Shown here in pieces: positions 33,818-42,244 of a stretch of 64,000 nucleotides of DNA; positions within the stretch are counted from its first letter, which is position 1, and every line of letters starts with the position of its first letter. The notes beneath the pieces were generated by a model. The model was not told the DNA's origin. It saw nothing but the letters and a program-made list of their open reading frames with translations, and searched no databases. The translations under genes and the position numbers were made by a program. The DNA is from VAXT01 sp035318925 (GTDB taxonomy: Bacteria; Actinomycetota; Thermoleophilia; Gaiellales; Gaiellaceae), in the NCBI GenBank assembly GCA_035318925.1, contig DATHDS010000014.1, forward strand, positions 124,001-188,000. Reading direction: 5' to 3'.

Positions 33818-34378
33818 CTAGTAGCAGTAGGGAAGCCACGTCACGTCGGGGTCGTCGCTGCAGGCCAACTGGTCAGACCCCTGTACCAGTCCAACGCTGA
33901 CTCCTGACGAGTACCCCGAACTGTTGCCGGCGCCGTATCCAGCGCTGTAGTTGGCAGCGGCGAGTTCGTTTGCCGCCGCAAGGTCCTTGCCGAGCTTCGT
34001 CAGATTCTTTTTCGCCCGTATCAAGCCCTTCGTTGTCTTCGTCAGCTTGAGGTTCGCCTTTCCGAGCTTGGCATGCGTGGTAGCCAGTCGACTGCTCAAT
34101 GCTGCGTTGGCGGCTAGGAGGCCGTTGCGCTCATTCTTGAGATGAGAAATCTCCGTCGTCTTCTGGTGATAGAGCGCGTAGCCCCCGACGGTGAGTCCGA
34201 TCAACACGAGTGTCGCAATGACCGCCGTGAGCACGATCCTCCAGACAGCCCGCTTCGTCGGCACGTCCGCGAGCATTGCCCCTGCCTCCGGGTCGCTGAG
34301 CGGCCGGAACAGCTCCGAGGGCGGGAGCACCTGAGTCGTTTGTCCGTTCTGCTGTTTGTGTCTGAGTGCGCGCTTCAT
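33818..34378 (-). CDS. Membrane-anchored coiled-coil protein
   Basis: 186 residues from ATG 34378, preceded by AAAGGGAG. A cytoplasmic head, one transmembrane helix (IVLTAVIATLVLIGLTVGGYALY), an extracellular coiled coil (about 80-145, KLGKANLKLTKTTKGLIRAKK) and a Gly/Ser/Tyr-rich end (YSAGYGAGNSSGYSSG) finishing with two cysteines (ACSDDPDVTWLPYC). Possible surface spacer. Second gene of a run of exported-protein genes on this strand. Confidence 0.7.
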   Translation of the reverse strand: MKRALRHKQQNGQTTQVLPPSELFRPLSDPEAGAMLADVPTKRAVWRIVLTAVIATLVLIGLTVGGYALYHQKTTEISHLKNERNGLLAANAALSSRLATTHAKLGKANLKLTKTTKGLIRAKKNLTKLGKDLAAANELAAANYSAGYGAGNSSGYSSGVSVGLVQGSDQLACSDDPDVTWLPYCY

Positions 34379-34408
34379 CTGGGACTCCCTTTCTTTGCTC
34401 ACCAATGA

Positions 34409-35608
34409 CTACCGAACAAAGAACCGCCGATTAAGAGTTACGCGGTTCCCCACGCGATCTGTTGCGCTGACGCTCAGCCGATGACTTCCACGGCGCCATC
34501 CTCGTCTCGGGCGGAAGATGATCGATGACTGCCCTCGGCGCAAACGAGCCACCGTCCTGCCGTCGACGCGTAGCGTCGCGCTCCGGAGTCCACTCAAGCG
34601 ATCTGAAATCCCAATGGCCACAGCTCGCTTGCGCGAAAGCCTCTGTGTTGAACGGATGATTACACTCGGCCCAGTGCCGTCGATCGTCACGGCACCCTCG
34701 GCCGAGCCGTTGTAACCGCTCGGATCGGCCGTCTCGAGGTGTAGGCGGAAGACACCATCAGCTACGGCCCGTCCGTCTTCGTTCAAGCCATCCCACGTCA
34801 GTGTGTGGGTGCCCACTGGAATGCCCAAACGATCTGCAAGCAGGCGCACGACCTGGCCTCCTGGGTCGAGCACGCGGGCAGTCACGGCCGTATCTCCGCT
34901 CAGGGCGTACTGCGCGGTTACAACAACACCTGGACGCGCTGCGGAGAGATTGAACGACGGTCCCGTGATTGCAACGGGCAAAGCGCTGATCGCGACTGTC
35001 CAACGGGCCTGTGGACCGTCACGTGCTTGGATCTGGAGTTCTGTTTCGCCTGTCGCCACAGTCCCGAGATCGAACCGGCCAGACGAGGCAAATGTTTGTG
35101 TTCGCGACTCGCCTGAGAGATCGACCGCGCCCTGACTGAGAGTAAGGTCGACGACGTATTGGGCGGTGCCTGGAGCTCGGAAGAATAGGTGGCTGCCCCA
35201 AGGATCATCGGGAGAATAAAGAGGCGACGTGGTCCCGGAAAAAGACGTGGGACTCAGTGGGACGTCAAAGAAGTGGACTGTGTAAGAGATTGCTTCGTCG
35301 CAGTAGAGCGTTCCTTGCAGCGTCCCGCCCGCCACCACACTCCCGTGGTCTTCCCAGAGCGTGTCAGCGCCGGCGAACCGCCAGGAGGCGAACTGTTGGG
35401 CGTAGGCGTCCCAACGCCCAGGCCCAGAAGCGACAAGTCGAGCGATGACGCTCGGGTGCGACTGCTGAGCGGCTACTGCGTAATCAGTCCCTCCGTTGGG
35501 GTTACAGACCCCTGAGGTTGAGGCGAAGGGCGGGGGGTCGGCAAACGCTGCGGAAGGCGTGGCAGCTATGAAGAGCGCGGCGGCAAGGGCAGTGAGTGTT
35601 CGCATCAC
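34409..35608 (-). CDS. Exported protein with FlgD-type Ig-like domain
   Basis: 399 residues. Signal peptide (MMRTLTALAAALFIAATPSAAFA). A beta-rich domain with one cysteine pair (GVCNPNGG, LYCDEA) spans about 25-200. A FlgD_ig-like domain follows at about 225-310 (GTHTLTWDGLNEDGRAVADG), then a basic beta-sandwich end (RRGSHRLSVSATDRVGNRV). Such Ig-like modules occur in many adhesins and wall proteins. No enzymatic motif. 30 bp upstream of the coiled-coil gene, so a likely operon. Confidence 0.75.
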   Translation of the reverse strand: MMRTLTALAAALFIAATPSAAFADPPPFASTSGVCNPNGGTDYAVAAQQSHPSVIARLVASGPGRWDAYAQQFASWRFAGADTLWEDHGSVVAGGTLQGTLYCDEAISYTVHFFDVPLSPTSFSGTTSPLYSPDDPWGSHLFFRAPGTAQYVVDLTLSQGAVDLSGESRTQTFASSGRFDLGTVATGETELQIQARDGPQARWTVAISALPVAITGPSFNLSAARPGVVVTAQYALSGDTAVTARVLDPGGQVVRLLADRLGIPVGTHTLTWDGLNEDGRAVADGVFRLHLETADPSGYNGSAEGAVTIDGTGPSVIIRSTQRLSRKRAVAIGISDRLSGLRSATLRVDGRTVARLRRGQSSIIFRPRRGWRRGSHRLSVSATDRVGNRVTLNRRFFVR

Positions 35609-35766
35609 GGTTTGGTCATCGACATTTCACTTGCACCACCCGCTCGCTTCGTGGGCACGTCTCCCCCGGTTGCTCCTCTGCCGAGGATGATGGGGTCGGC
35701 AGCCGGACCATTCACGGCAGCCGGGAAGGCGTCCCCGTGCGAGGCAATGGTTGGGGCTGCCGGTCG

Positions 35767-36606
35767 TCATGCCTCGCAGCCGACCCCGTCCCGGTCGCTG
35801 TCGAAGTGATGCGGGTCGGGGTCGGGAACGTCCCAGCGAACACGGAAGTTCCGATACGAGATGTCGCCGCAGTTGAGGTCGGGCGGCGGCGGCGGAATGC
35901 ATACGGTCGGGTAGGAGGGAGCGCAGTTCCCCGGTGGCGGTGGCGGACCCGGTGGCGGTGGCGGTGGCGGGGCGGGTGCCGAGGCGCGGCACGTCGATCG
36001 AGCGAAGCTCAGGACGGGATGAAGCTCGATGCCGTTCGGGGCTACGCCACTTTGTCCGTGCTCCACGTCGAAGAAGCCGACGCCTGAAATCGTCGCTGCG
36101 CCTCGAAGGTGCTGAAAGGACGAGCTCGGGGGCGAGCCGCACGCAGTGATGAGCGCGGCCCTCGCCCTTCGCATCTTGATCCTCGCCTGGGACGGCGCGC
36201 CGCGAGTGCAGGACGGGTCGGGGAACTCGACGATCATCGTCTGCTGGGAATTCCGGGGATCGGCGATAACGAGATGAATGTCGCTGTCGTCTTCCCGCTT
36301 CATCTCGACGAGAGTGGCGCGGACACGGTAGGTCGTGGTTTCCACACCTCGGATTCGCGGGCTTCCAAAGACGCTCGCCGGCGCGCGACGGCCGCGGAGT
36401 GACCGCACTGTCGTTGCCTTTGGGATGAAGTTGATCCTCCGCGCGGCGCGATCGGTGAGAGTCTTGACCCCCCAGCGCTCGACGCCACAAGCGACCTGCC
36501 GGCTGAAGAGGCCTCGATCACCGGACGTTCCCGTCTGTGGACTGGAAAGGGCGACGACAGCGCCCACTAACGCCAGCACGGCGGCGAATGCGACGGCGCG
36601 CTTCAT
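35767..36606 (-). CDS. Exported protein with Pro-rich hinge and excalibur-type C-terminus
   Basis: 279 residues. Signal peptide (MKRAVAFAAVLALVGAVVAL). A globular part (40-200) contains TTTYRVRATLVEMKREDDSD, then a Pro/Gly hinge (PPPPPPPGPPPPPG), then NCGDISYRNFRVRWDVPDPD with a final HHFDSDRDGVGCEA. The ending matches the excalibur-like Ca-binding signature D-x-D-x-DG-x-G-CE. Known excalibur domains accompany extracellular nucleases and wall proteins; no nuclease motif is visible here. Confidence 0.75.
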   Translation of the reverse strand: MKRAVAFAAVLALVGAVVALSSPQTGTSGDRGLFSRQVACGVERWGVKTLTDRAARRINFIPKATTVRSLRGRRAPASVFGSPRIRGVETTTYRVRATLVEMKREDDSDIHLVIADPRNSQQTMIVEFPDPSCTRGAPSQARIKMRRARAALITACGSPPSSSFQHLRGAATISGVGFFDVEHGQSGVAPNGIELHPVLSFARSTCRASAPAPPPPPPPGPPPPPGNCAPSYPTVCIPPPPPDLNCGDISYRNFRVRWDVPDPDPHHFDSDRDGVGCEA

Positions 36607-36664
36607 CGGGTCTCGCTATTCGGAAAGAGGTCTTGCATCAGAGGACGTGGCGTTGCTCGCGGAT

Positions 36665-36994
36665 CTAGCGCCTCCTCAGATGTCCGCTTCGACAAGTAAA
36701 GCCATAGCGTCGGTACTGCCGCTCGAATCGAGCCCCGCAGAACTGACCGGCGCGAAGGCACTTGTGCGCGCCGCCGATGATCGCGTGGACGTAACCACGG
36801 CCGCAGGTCTTCTGGATGGCGACAGGCGATGCGTTTGGGTGAGCCGCCTGTCCGACTCCCGAGCCAGCAGCTGAACCAGACGCCACCAGCATCGCGATCC
36901 CGATGCTCAGGATGACCAGCAAGCCCGTGAGGGTTCGCCAGTACATCGACGCCCGCTGCGCAACCGCAGCCGTTAGAGGAGCTGAATCCGACAC
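36665..36994 (-). CDS. Small exported cysteine-rich protein
   Basis: 109 residues. One N-terminal hydrophobic segment (GLLVILSIGIAMLVASG) serves as signal or anchor. The mature part has four cysteines in the pattern CGRGYVHAIIGGAHKCLRAGQFCG...YGFTC, a module repeated in many actinobacterial exported proteins (CLxxGxFC). Disulphide-linked and extracellular by inference. Function unknown. Confidence 0.65.
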   Translation of the reverse strand: MSDSAPLTAAVAQRASMYWRTLTGLLVILSIGIAMLVASGSAAGSGVGQAAHPNASPVAIQKTCGRGYVHAIIGGAHKCLRAGQFCGARFERQYRRYGFTCRSGHLRRR

Positions 36995-37159
36995 CGTGTG
37001 TGCTTCCTTTCGGTTGGGAGAGGAGGAAAGCTCCCCCTCTGCACCAGAACCCGTGAGAAGTCGGAGATCGCTCTACGGCCGCCGCAAGAGAACTAACGCC
37101 GAGCCAGTATCGCACGGATCGTGATTACCCGCACAAATTCCAGGAGCATTGCTCTTGGA

Positions 37160-37912
37160 TCAGGCACGGCGAAGTTGTCCCTCCAAGCGTCGAAGCCTCT
37201 CACCGATCTCCTCGATCTCGCGCAGTACGTCGGTTTCGATCTCACCGAGCTCGCCCTCGACTCGTTCTTCTGCTTCCCGAACGTCTCTCGCGACGAAGCG
37301 CTCGGCTCCCGCAGCGATCAGGATTGAGAGGAAGCCGATGCCGATGACCATGACAACGATGGCGATGACGCGGCCCCAATCCGTCCGCGGCGCTATGTCC
37401 CCGTAGCCCACGGTCGTCATCGTCGTCACCGCCCAGTAGACGCCATCCCAGGTGTTGTGCACGTTCTCGTTGTGTCCCCGCTCGACAGCGGCGAAGGCTG
37501 CACCCCCGCCGAGTGCCGTCATCGCGGCGAGCAGCGCCGCGTAGCGAAGGCCCTCGAACGTGTACAGCTTTCGGAGGATCTTCGCGAGTCGCAGGACTCG
37601 CAGAACCCTGAGCAGCCGCAGCACACGAGCAGCCTGAAGCGAGGCCGGAAGGAACGGCGGGGTCAGAACGACGATCGCAACCTCTAACGGATGCTTTTGA
37701 AGCCAGCGCCAGCGGTTCGGCGTGACGGCGAGCAGCGTGACGAACTCGAGCGCGAACACGAGCCAAATAGCCCAGTTGAGGATTCCGGCGATAGCCCGCC
37801 ACGGTTCGCCAGCGCTCGACTGTTCGACGACGATGACCGGAATCACCAGCAGCGCTGCGACAAACACGGGTATCTCGAAGCGTCGTTCCCATGTGCGGCT
37901 TCGCTCGTCCAC
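37160..37912 (-). CDS. Voltage-gated-type potassium channel
   Basis: 250 residues, six membrane helices. S4 shows regularly spaced arginines (ARVLRLLRVLRVLRLAKILRK, about 95-115). The pore loop and filter TTVGYGDIAP is at about 170, and S6 is followed by a cytoplasmic coiled coil (VEGELGEIETDVLREIEEIGERLRRLEG), typical for tetramer assembly. Selectivity for K+ follows from the TVGYG filter. It is unusual cargo for an integrative element. Divergent from copy 3 of the MGLFAF family. Confidence 0.9.
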   Translation of the reverse strand: MDERSRTWERRFEIPVFVAALLVIPVIVVEQSSAGEPWRAIAGILNWAIWLVFALEFVTLLAVTPNRWRWLQKHPLEVAIVVLTPPFLPASLQAARVLRLLRVLRVLRLAKILRKLYTFEGLRYAALLAAMTALGGGAAFAAVERGHNENVHNTWDGVYWAVTTMTTVGYGDIAPRTDWGRVIAIVVMVIGIGFLSILIAAGAERFVARDVREAEERVEGELGEIETDVLREIEEIGERLRRLEGQLRRA

Positions 37913-38020
37913 TTGAGCGACTTAGTTCGACGCCAATCGCCTACCGCCTCGCGCGAGGGGTCAAGAGCGGATATAGGCTCCGTCTTGCCCGTCCGGTCCC
38001 AGCCGACAAGGAGGACCGAG

Positions 38021-38215
38021 ATGGGCCTATTTGCTTTCAAGCTCGAACGGGCAGACGGGACACCCGCCGACCCGCCCGCGTTCAGGACGGCGGTCCCGAC
38101 GTGGCAACAGGGCGACACAATCCCGCTGGGCCAAGGTCGGGCACTTCGTGTGATCGACACACGGGCTGGCAAGGCGCTCGATGACGACGCCGTCCTGATC
38201 GTCGAAGAGGCTTGA
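38021..38215 (+). CDS. MGLFAF-family small protein, copy 3 (intact)
   Basis: 64 residues: MGLFAFKLERADGTPADPPA..., TAVPTWQQGDTIPLGQGR, VIDTR..., VLIVEEA. AGGAGG sits 6 bp before the ATG, and the upstream GGTCCCAGCCGACAAGG is shared with copies 1 and 2. A GATATAGG-type sequence about 45 bp upstream, also found in the others as GATAGG, may be a common promoter element. Protein about 70% identical by eye to copy 2. Function unknown. Confidence 0.75.
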   Translation: MGLFAFKLERADGTPADPPAFRTAVPTWQQGDTIPLGQGRALRVIDTRAGKALDDDAVLIVEEA

Positions 38216-38314
38216 TAAGAGCGATCCTGAAGCCTAGTTCTGGAGGTTTGCGCGGTTCTGCACAAAGGTTCTGGGATACTCGAGTAACCAGTATCGCAAC
38301 GTGGGGAGGGAACC

Positions 38315-38896
38315 ATGAGGAGGCAACGCACCACAATCTCGCTGGCGTTTGCAGCACTCGTCGTCGCACTACTGGGCTCGACCTCGGTCGGGCAGGCTGC
38401 ATCGGGTGCTGTGAAGGCTGGCGTCAACCATGCTAGAGCGAGCAAGTACGCGGGCCCGCTGCGGTCCAGGGTTCTTCGCGGTCCACGTGGCCCTCGCGGG
38501 AAGCGTGGTCCCCGCGGGCGAACCGGGCCACCAGGCGCGCAAGGACCGCAAGGACTTCAGGGGATCCAAGCGATCACAGCGGTGGTTGTTTCGACACCCG
38601 TCCCGCCTCTGAGTGTGAGAATGCTGACTGCCACTTGCCCAGCCGGGCAGACGGTGATTTCTGGCGGAGTATTCTTCGTTGACCAAACCTGGGAGAGCGA
38701 GCCGGCCAGCTTTGGTGCCGGATGGGTCGTAACGGGTTTCAATTCAAGCTCGAGCTACACGTGGACACTCTGGTCCACCGCTTACTGTTCGCCGAACGTC
38801 ACCGTCACACGAGGAGCATGGTCGCGCGCAGTTTCAGAGTCCCAGACTGCCGAGTTGAAGCGTCACGCTCGAGCTGAATCGCGGGGAGAACGCTGA
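38315..38896 (+). CDS. Exported collagen-like protein
   Basis: 193 residues. Signal peptide (MRRQRTTISLAFAALVVALLGSTSVGQAA). Ten Gly-X-Y triplets (GPRGPRGKRGPRGRTGPPGA then GPQGLQGIQ) span about 55-85. A C-terminal domain carries a CPAGQTVISGG turn and paired cysteines, the same type as in the protein at 25351. A basic tail follows. Bacterial collagen-like proteins are surface or spore-coat stalks that trimerise; that role here is inferred. Confidence 0.8.
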   Translation: MRRQRTTISLAFAALVVALLGSTSVGQAASGAVKAGVNHARASKYAGPLRSRVLRGPRGPRGKRGPRGRTGPPGAQGPQGLQGIQAITAVVVSTPVPPLSVRMLTATCPAGQTVISGGVFFVDQTWESEPASFGAGWVVTGFNSSSSYTWTLWSTAYCSPNVTVTRGAWSRAVSESQTAELKRHARAESRGER

Positions 38897-38956
38897 CCCT
38901 CCACGGCCTAGCCGAACTTAGTCCTCGTATTTCGCGCTCTGGGCCGTTAAACGAAT

Positions 38957-39151
38957 TTGACAGTCCCCTACGCCTGCGAAGAGCACGGAGGAACGCACCA
39001 CAAAGACTTCTGTCGGGAATGCCTGAAAGCCAGGAAGGCGAAGGAGCTTGAGACTTGGCCGAGGGACCGCTTGGAGCTGCGCTGGATTAACCGGCAGCTA
39101 GCGCGGACCGGCATGAACGACAACGGCCTGGAATCGAGGCCCGAGCTGTAA
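38957..39151 (+). CDS. Small putative zinc-binding protein
   Basis: 64 residues from TTG 38957. CEEHGGTHHKDFCRECLKARK offers Cys/His ligands (C-x2-H...H...C-x2-C) for one zinc ion, and a helical tail follows (ELRWINRQLARTG). Start codon uncertain and no strong ribosome site. Possibly a phage- or element-type zinc protein. Confidence 0.4.
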   Translation: MTVPYACEEHGGTHHKDFCRECLKARKAKELETWPRDRLELRWINRQLARTGMNDNGLESRPEL

Positions 39152-39627
39152 CAGCGCCTCGCCGCTTTGCGCACTCCCGCTGCTGGCCCACACTGGACCC
39201 TAGGACAACAGAAAAAGCCACGCGCGTCATACCTAGCTGACCTCCTCCAAAAATGACCGCCTGCCCTGCTTGGAATGGGCTTGATCCTTATTGAGTTTTG
39301 ACCGCACGGCCCGCTTCACCCTCAACCGCACTTTGACAACCTTCTTGCCGTTCCCAGGGCCCGAGCCTCGTTACATAGACCGCGGGACCTCGTCCTTTGA
39401 CCGCACAAGCCCGCGGCCGAAGAACTCACCGGCACCGAAGCCCGAACTCAAGGTGGTAGCCCGATGGACAGCCAGGGTCGCAGCTGTTCCCGGCTCTGGC
39501 TGTCAGAGACCTTTGGGGACGTACAGGCCAGGCCCGTGGTCGCTTTGAGCGTGAAAGGGAAGTCCGATCTGAGTCCCGCCGCCGCAGGCGGACGAGTCCG
39601 TCGACCCTCTAGGGTAGGCCGGACGGG
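39152..39627. other. Non-coding gap
   Basis: No convincing gene. TTTGACCGCAC occurs twice (39297 and 39396 regions), each followed within a few bases by GCCCGC. A weak rightward frame exists but begins with TTG and is made of low-complexity Pro/Arg. Confidence 0.4.
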
Positions 39628-40065
39628 ATGAACGAAAGAGTCTTCAAAGGAATGACCGGCAACCTCGTCATCACCGACGCAGGCGTAAGCATCAGCCGAG
39701 GCAAGAAAGGATTTGCGGCGACCCGCATGCTACGGGGCGAAAAGCTCATTCCGTGGGACAGCATCGTCGCTGTCCAGTTCAAGAAGGCCTCTGTCATTTC
39801 CGGGTCCGGGTACCTGCAACTCAGCCTTCGAGGTGGATCCGAGGCTAAGGGCGGGCTCGGGCAAGCCGTCAAGGACGAGAACACGATCATGTGGGCCAAT
39901 CTTCGGTCTGCTCAAAAAAACGAAGAGTTTGGCGAAGCCCGCGACTTGATTCAGGCGCGCATCGCCCCCGAGGCAGAAGCAACCAAGGTTTGTCCTGAAT
40001 GCGCTGAACAGGTCAAATCGGGCGCGAAGGTGTGTCGCTTTTGCGGACACCGGTTCGATTCCTAA
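39628..40065 (+). CDS. Hypothetical protein with PH-like domain and C-terminal zinc ribbon
   Basis: 145 residues. The first 100 resemble the PH-like/DUF4429 fold (NLVITDAGVSISRGKKGFAA, IPWDSIVAVQFKKAS, GYLQLSL). A C-terminal zinc ribbon CPECAEQVKSGAKVCRFCGHRF follows. The DUF4429-plus-zinc-ribbon layout is frequent in bacteria without known function; it may sense membranes. Cytoplasmic. Single gene with its own start region. Confidence 0.7.
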   Translation: MNERVFKGMTGNLVITDAGVSISRGKKGFAATRMLRGEKLIPWDSIVAVQFKKASVISGSGYLQLSLRGGSEAKGGLGQAVKDENTIMWANLRSAQKNEEFGEARDLIQARIAPEAEATKVCPECAEQVKSGAKVCRFCGHRFDS

Positions 40066-40224
40066 TCGAAGTCCAGAGATAAGGGAGTCACCCCATTGCG
40101 GCCCACCCTTAAGCCGCAAGAACCTCGCGCACACACCCGCGTCTAACTAGACGCCCAGGCTTTCAGCACGGCAAGAGAGCGCCGCTTTCCCGGCCGTTCG
40201 CCTCTCGTGAGCAAAAGGGGCGAG

Positions 40225-40404
40225 CTAGGTGTCCGAATCGCTTACCGCGGCCGGGAACTCGCGCTCCGCACAGCACGGGCAGAAGACCGCAACTTCCCTG
40301 AGGTCGGCCCAGAGCAGGCGCCAGAGCTCGCCGGCCCGCCATTCGCGGCCACACTCGGCGCACGTCACCCGGGCGAGCCGCTCGGCCTGAACCTCGAGCG
40401 CCAT
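40225..40404 (-). CDS. 59-residue zinc-finger protein
   Basis: MALEVQAERLARVTCAECGR with EW, then CPCCAEREF: a single C-x2-C...C-x2-C zinc knuckle around a Trp-rich helix (GELWRLLWADL). Such proteins are common in mobile elements. It lies 109 bp downstream of the serine recombinase on the same strand. Confidence 0.55.
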   Translation of the reverse strand: MALEVQAERLARVTCAECGREWRAGELWRLLWADLREVAVFCPCCAEREFPAAVSDSDT

Positions 40405-40513
40405 GGGTAGGACCGTAGTGGCCTCGGTCTTCGGCGTCTGTGGCTCTTGTGGCCGTGTCCCCCCGATTCTCGGAGCCGCAGCGACTCTTGCCACGGCTCC
40501 GAGTTGGCCTTCC

Positions 40514-41317
40514 TTACCGCTTCGAGCGAGCTTCCAGGGCTCGTTGAGTCTCGTTCCAGACTCGCCGGCTGACAATCGCCGCGTGGGCCTTCTTGACGCC
40601 GTAGCGCTCGCCGGCATAGACCGTGTTAGTGAGCACGTTCCGTACCGTCGTCCGGTTCCAGCTCTTCCCGGTCGGGCCGTCGATGCCGTCACGGTTGAGG
40701 CCGCGCGTGATCCGGTCGGGAGAGTCGCCGGCCTTTGCTTCGGTGAAGATCCGCCGCACGATCGACGCCTGGGGCTCGCTCGGTCGCAGCTCGCCGGCAC
40801 TCGTCACGTAGCCATAGGGAATCCGGCCGTGAACGTGGCGCCCTTGTTCCTTGCGCTTGGCCTTGCCGCCCCTCATCCGCTCGAGGATGCGCTTGCGCTC
40901 GAACTCGTGAATGGCGGCGATCACTTGCTCGATCAGCTCGCCGACCGCATCGCCGTTCCCGTTCTCGCCGGCCGCTGAGACCGTCTCGACGCCGTAGGTT
41001 CGGAGCAGCCGCTTCAAGAAGAGCAGGCTCATGTAATCGCGGCTCAGGCGGTCGAACGTGGCGACGAGCAGCACGTCGAACTCTCCGCGTCCTGCTCGCT
41101 CGATCAAGCTCGTGAGAATCGGCCGGTGCTCGTGCGAGAAGAGCGAGCCCTCCTGGACGGCGCCGCTGGCCGACTCTTTCAAGACCTCCACGAGCTCGTA
41201 CCCCTCTTGCTTTGCGTAGGCCGTCACGCGGTCGCGTTGCGTCTCGAGGCCCATGCCGCGCTCGGCTTGGCCCCTCGTGCTGACCCGTAGGTATCCGATA
41301 GCCCTCATCGCCGGCAC
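40514..41317 (-). CDS. Short serine recombinase (resolvase/invertase family)
   Basis: 267 residues. The resolvase catalytic domain has the nucleophile Ser in GYLRVSTRGQ (residue ~13) and the conserved TFDRLSRD. A 'recombinase' DNA-binding domain follows (IPYGYVTSAGELRPSEPQAS, WNRTTVRNVLTNTVYAGER). It stops where large serine integrases (450-600 residues) continue into the zinc-ribbon and coiled-coil parts, so it is either a natural short form or truncated. Adjacent to ardC with no gap. May invert or resolve DNA in the element. Confidence 0.85.
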   Translation of the reverse strand: MPAMRAIGYLRVSTRGQAERGMGLETQRDRVTAYAKQEGYELVEVLKESASGAVQEGSLFSHEHRPILTSLIERAGRGEFDVLLVATFDRLSRDYMSLLFLKRLLRTYGVETVSAAGENGNGDAVGELIEQVIAAIHEFERKRILERMRGGKAKRKEQGRHVHGRIPYGYVTSAGELRPSEPQASIVRRIFTEAKAGDSPDRITRGLNRDGIDGPTGKSWNRTTVRNVLTNTVYAGERYGVKKAHAAIVSRRVWNETQRALEARSKR

Positions 41318-42244
41318 CTATGCCGCAAGCGGAAGAGCCCCCGCGTGGGGGGCTTCCTCCGCTTCGGTCTCGAGGATCATTTCGAGGACGGCTTGCACGT
41401 CGCCGAGTACTCGCATGGCCGCTACGGCAGGGCTCTTGCCGTTCGCGTGGGCCGAGAGGTAGTCCCCGCACTTTCGGAGATAGCCCTCGAAGTCGTACAA
41501 CCGGCAGAGAGTCGCGGCCACGGTCTCGGCGACGAGCTCGGCGTGATTGCCGACGACGAGCTCGGCACCCTTCGCCCGCAAGACGCGAGCATGGGCCGCG
41601 TGGGCGAGCTCGTGGAAGAACGTCCGCACGTCGTGGGAGCAGAGGACGATTCCCTCGTTCCCTGGGCTGTAGTAGCCACGGAAGCGGGCGACGAACGGGG
41701 CATAGGTAACGGATACGCCGAAGCGCTTGGCAACCTCGAAGAGCGGAGGGAACTCGGTCGGCGCGAACTCGTCTTCGATCGGCCGGCCTTCCGTATCCTC
41801 GACGGCGAAGACCGGGATTCCGACGAAGCCCGAGCAGATCGTCCGCTCGGTCTCTTCGCCCGTTGCCTTATCCGTCTCGCGGATCTTCCGCGTCTTCGGC
41901 CCCAGGATGTAGAAGGCCTTCGCCCCCTTCTTTACCTTGCGGTCGGCCGCTTCCCATTGTCGGAAGCCGGCCGCATCGGCCGTGCCGGCGAGCAGGCAGA
42001 GAAGCTGATTGCCGAGTGACCAGCGAGACGAAACCGTGTCGCGTGTTCGGGCAATCACGGTCTCGGCGATCGCGGCCGGAAGAGCGTCCGACTCGAAGAG
42101 CTCGAGCACGTCGGCAAGAGCCTTCTCGCCGGCCTGCTGGCGCTTGCTCGGGCCGGTGGGCTTCGAGCGGGTAGCTGGCGGTCCCCACTTGCGTTCGCCA
42201 TACGTGCGGCGACGAGCGGGCTTGCGGTACGTGGTGCTTGGCAT
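41318..42244 (-). CDS. ardC: ArdC-like antirestriction protein
   Basis: 308 residues. The N-terminal single-strand-DNA-binding domain (SSRWSLGNQLLCLLAG ... WEAADRKVKKGAKAFYILGP) is followed by a zincin-type HELAH (TFFHELAHAAH, about 225), with the third ligand in the next helix (ELVAETVAATLC). ArdC is known to protect incoming plasmid DNA from restriction. Its place in an integrative element fits that role. It directly precedes the recombinase gene. Confidence 0.85.
   Translation of the reverse strand: MPSTTYRKPARRRTYGERKWGPPATRSKPTGPSKRQQAGEKALADVLELFESDALPAAIAETVIARTRDTVSSRWSLGNQLLCLLAGTADAAGFRQWEAADRKVKKGAKAFYILGPKTRKIRETDKATGEETERTICSGFVGIPVFAVEDTEGRPIEDEFAPTEFPPLFEVAKRFGVSVTYAPFVARFRGYYSPGNEGIVLCSHDVRTFFHELAHAAHARVLRAKGAELVVGNHAELVAETVAATLCRLYDFEGYLRKCGDYLSAHANGKSPAVAAMRVLGDVQAVLEMILETEAEEAPHAGALPLAA

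Noticed and set aside
39291..39548. 85-codon rightward frame
   Set aside because: TTG start without ribosome site; amino-acid make-up of a chance frame.
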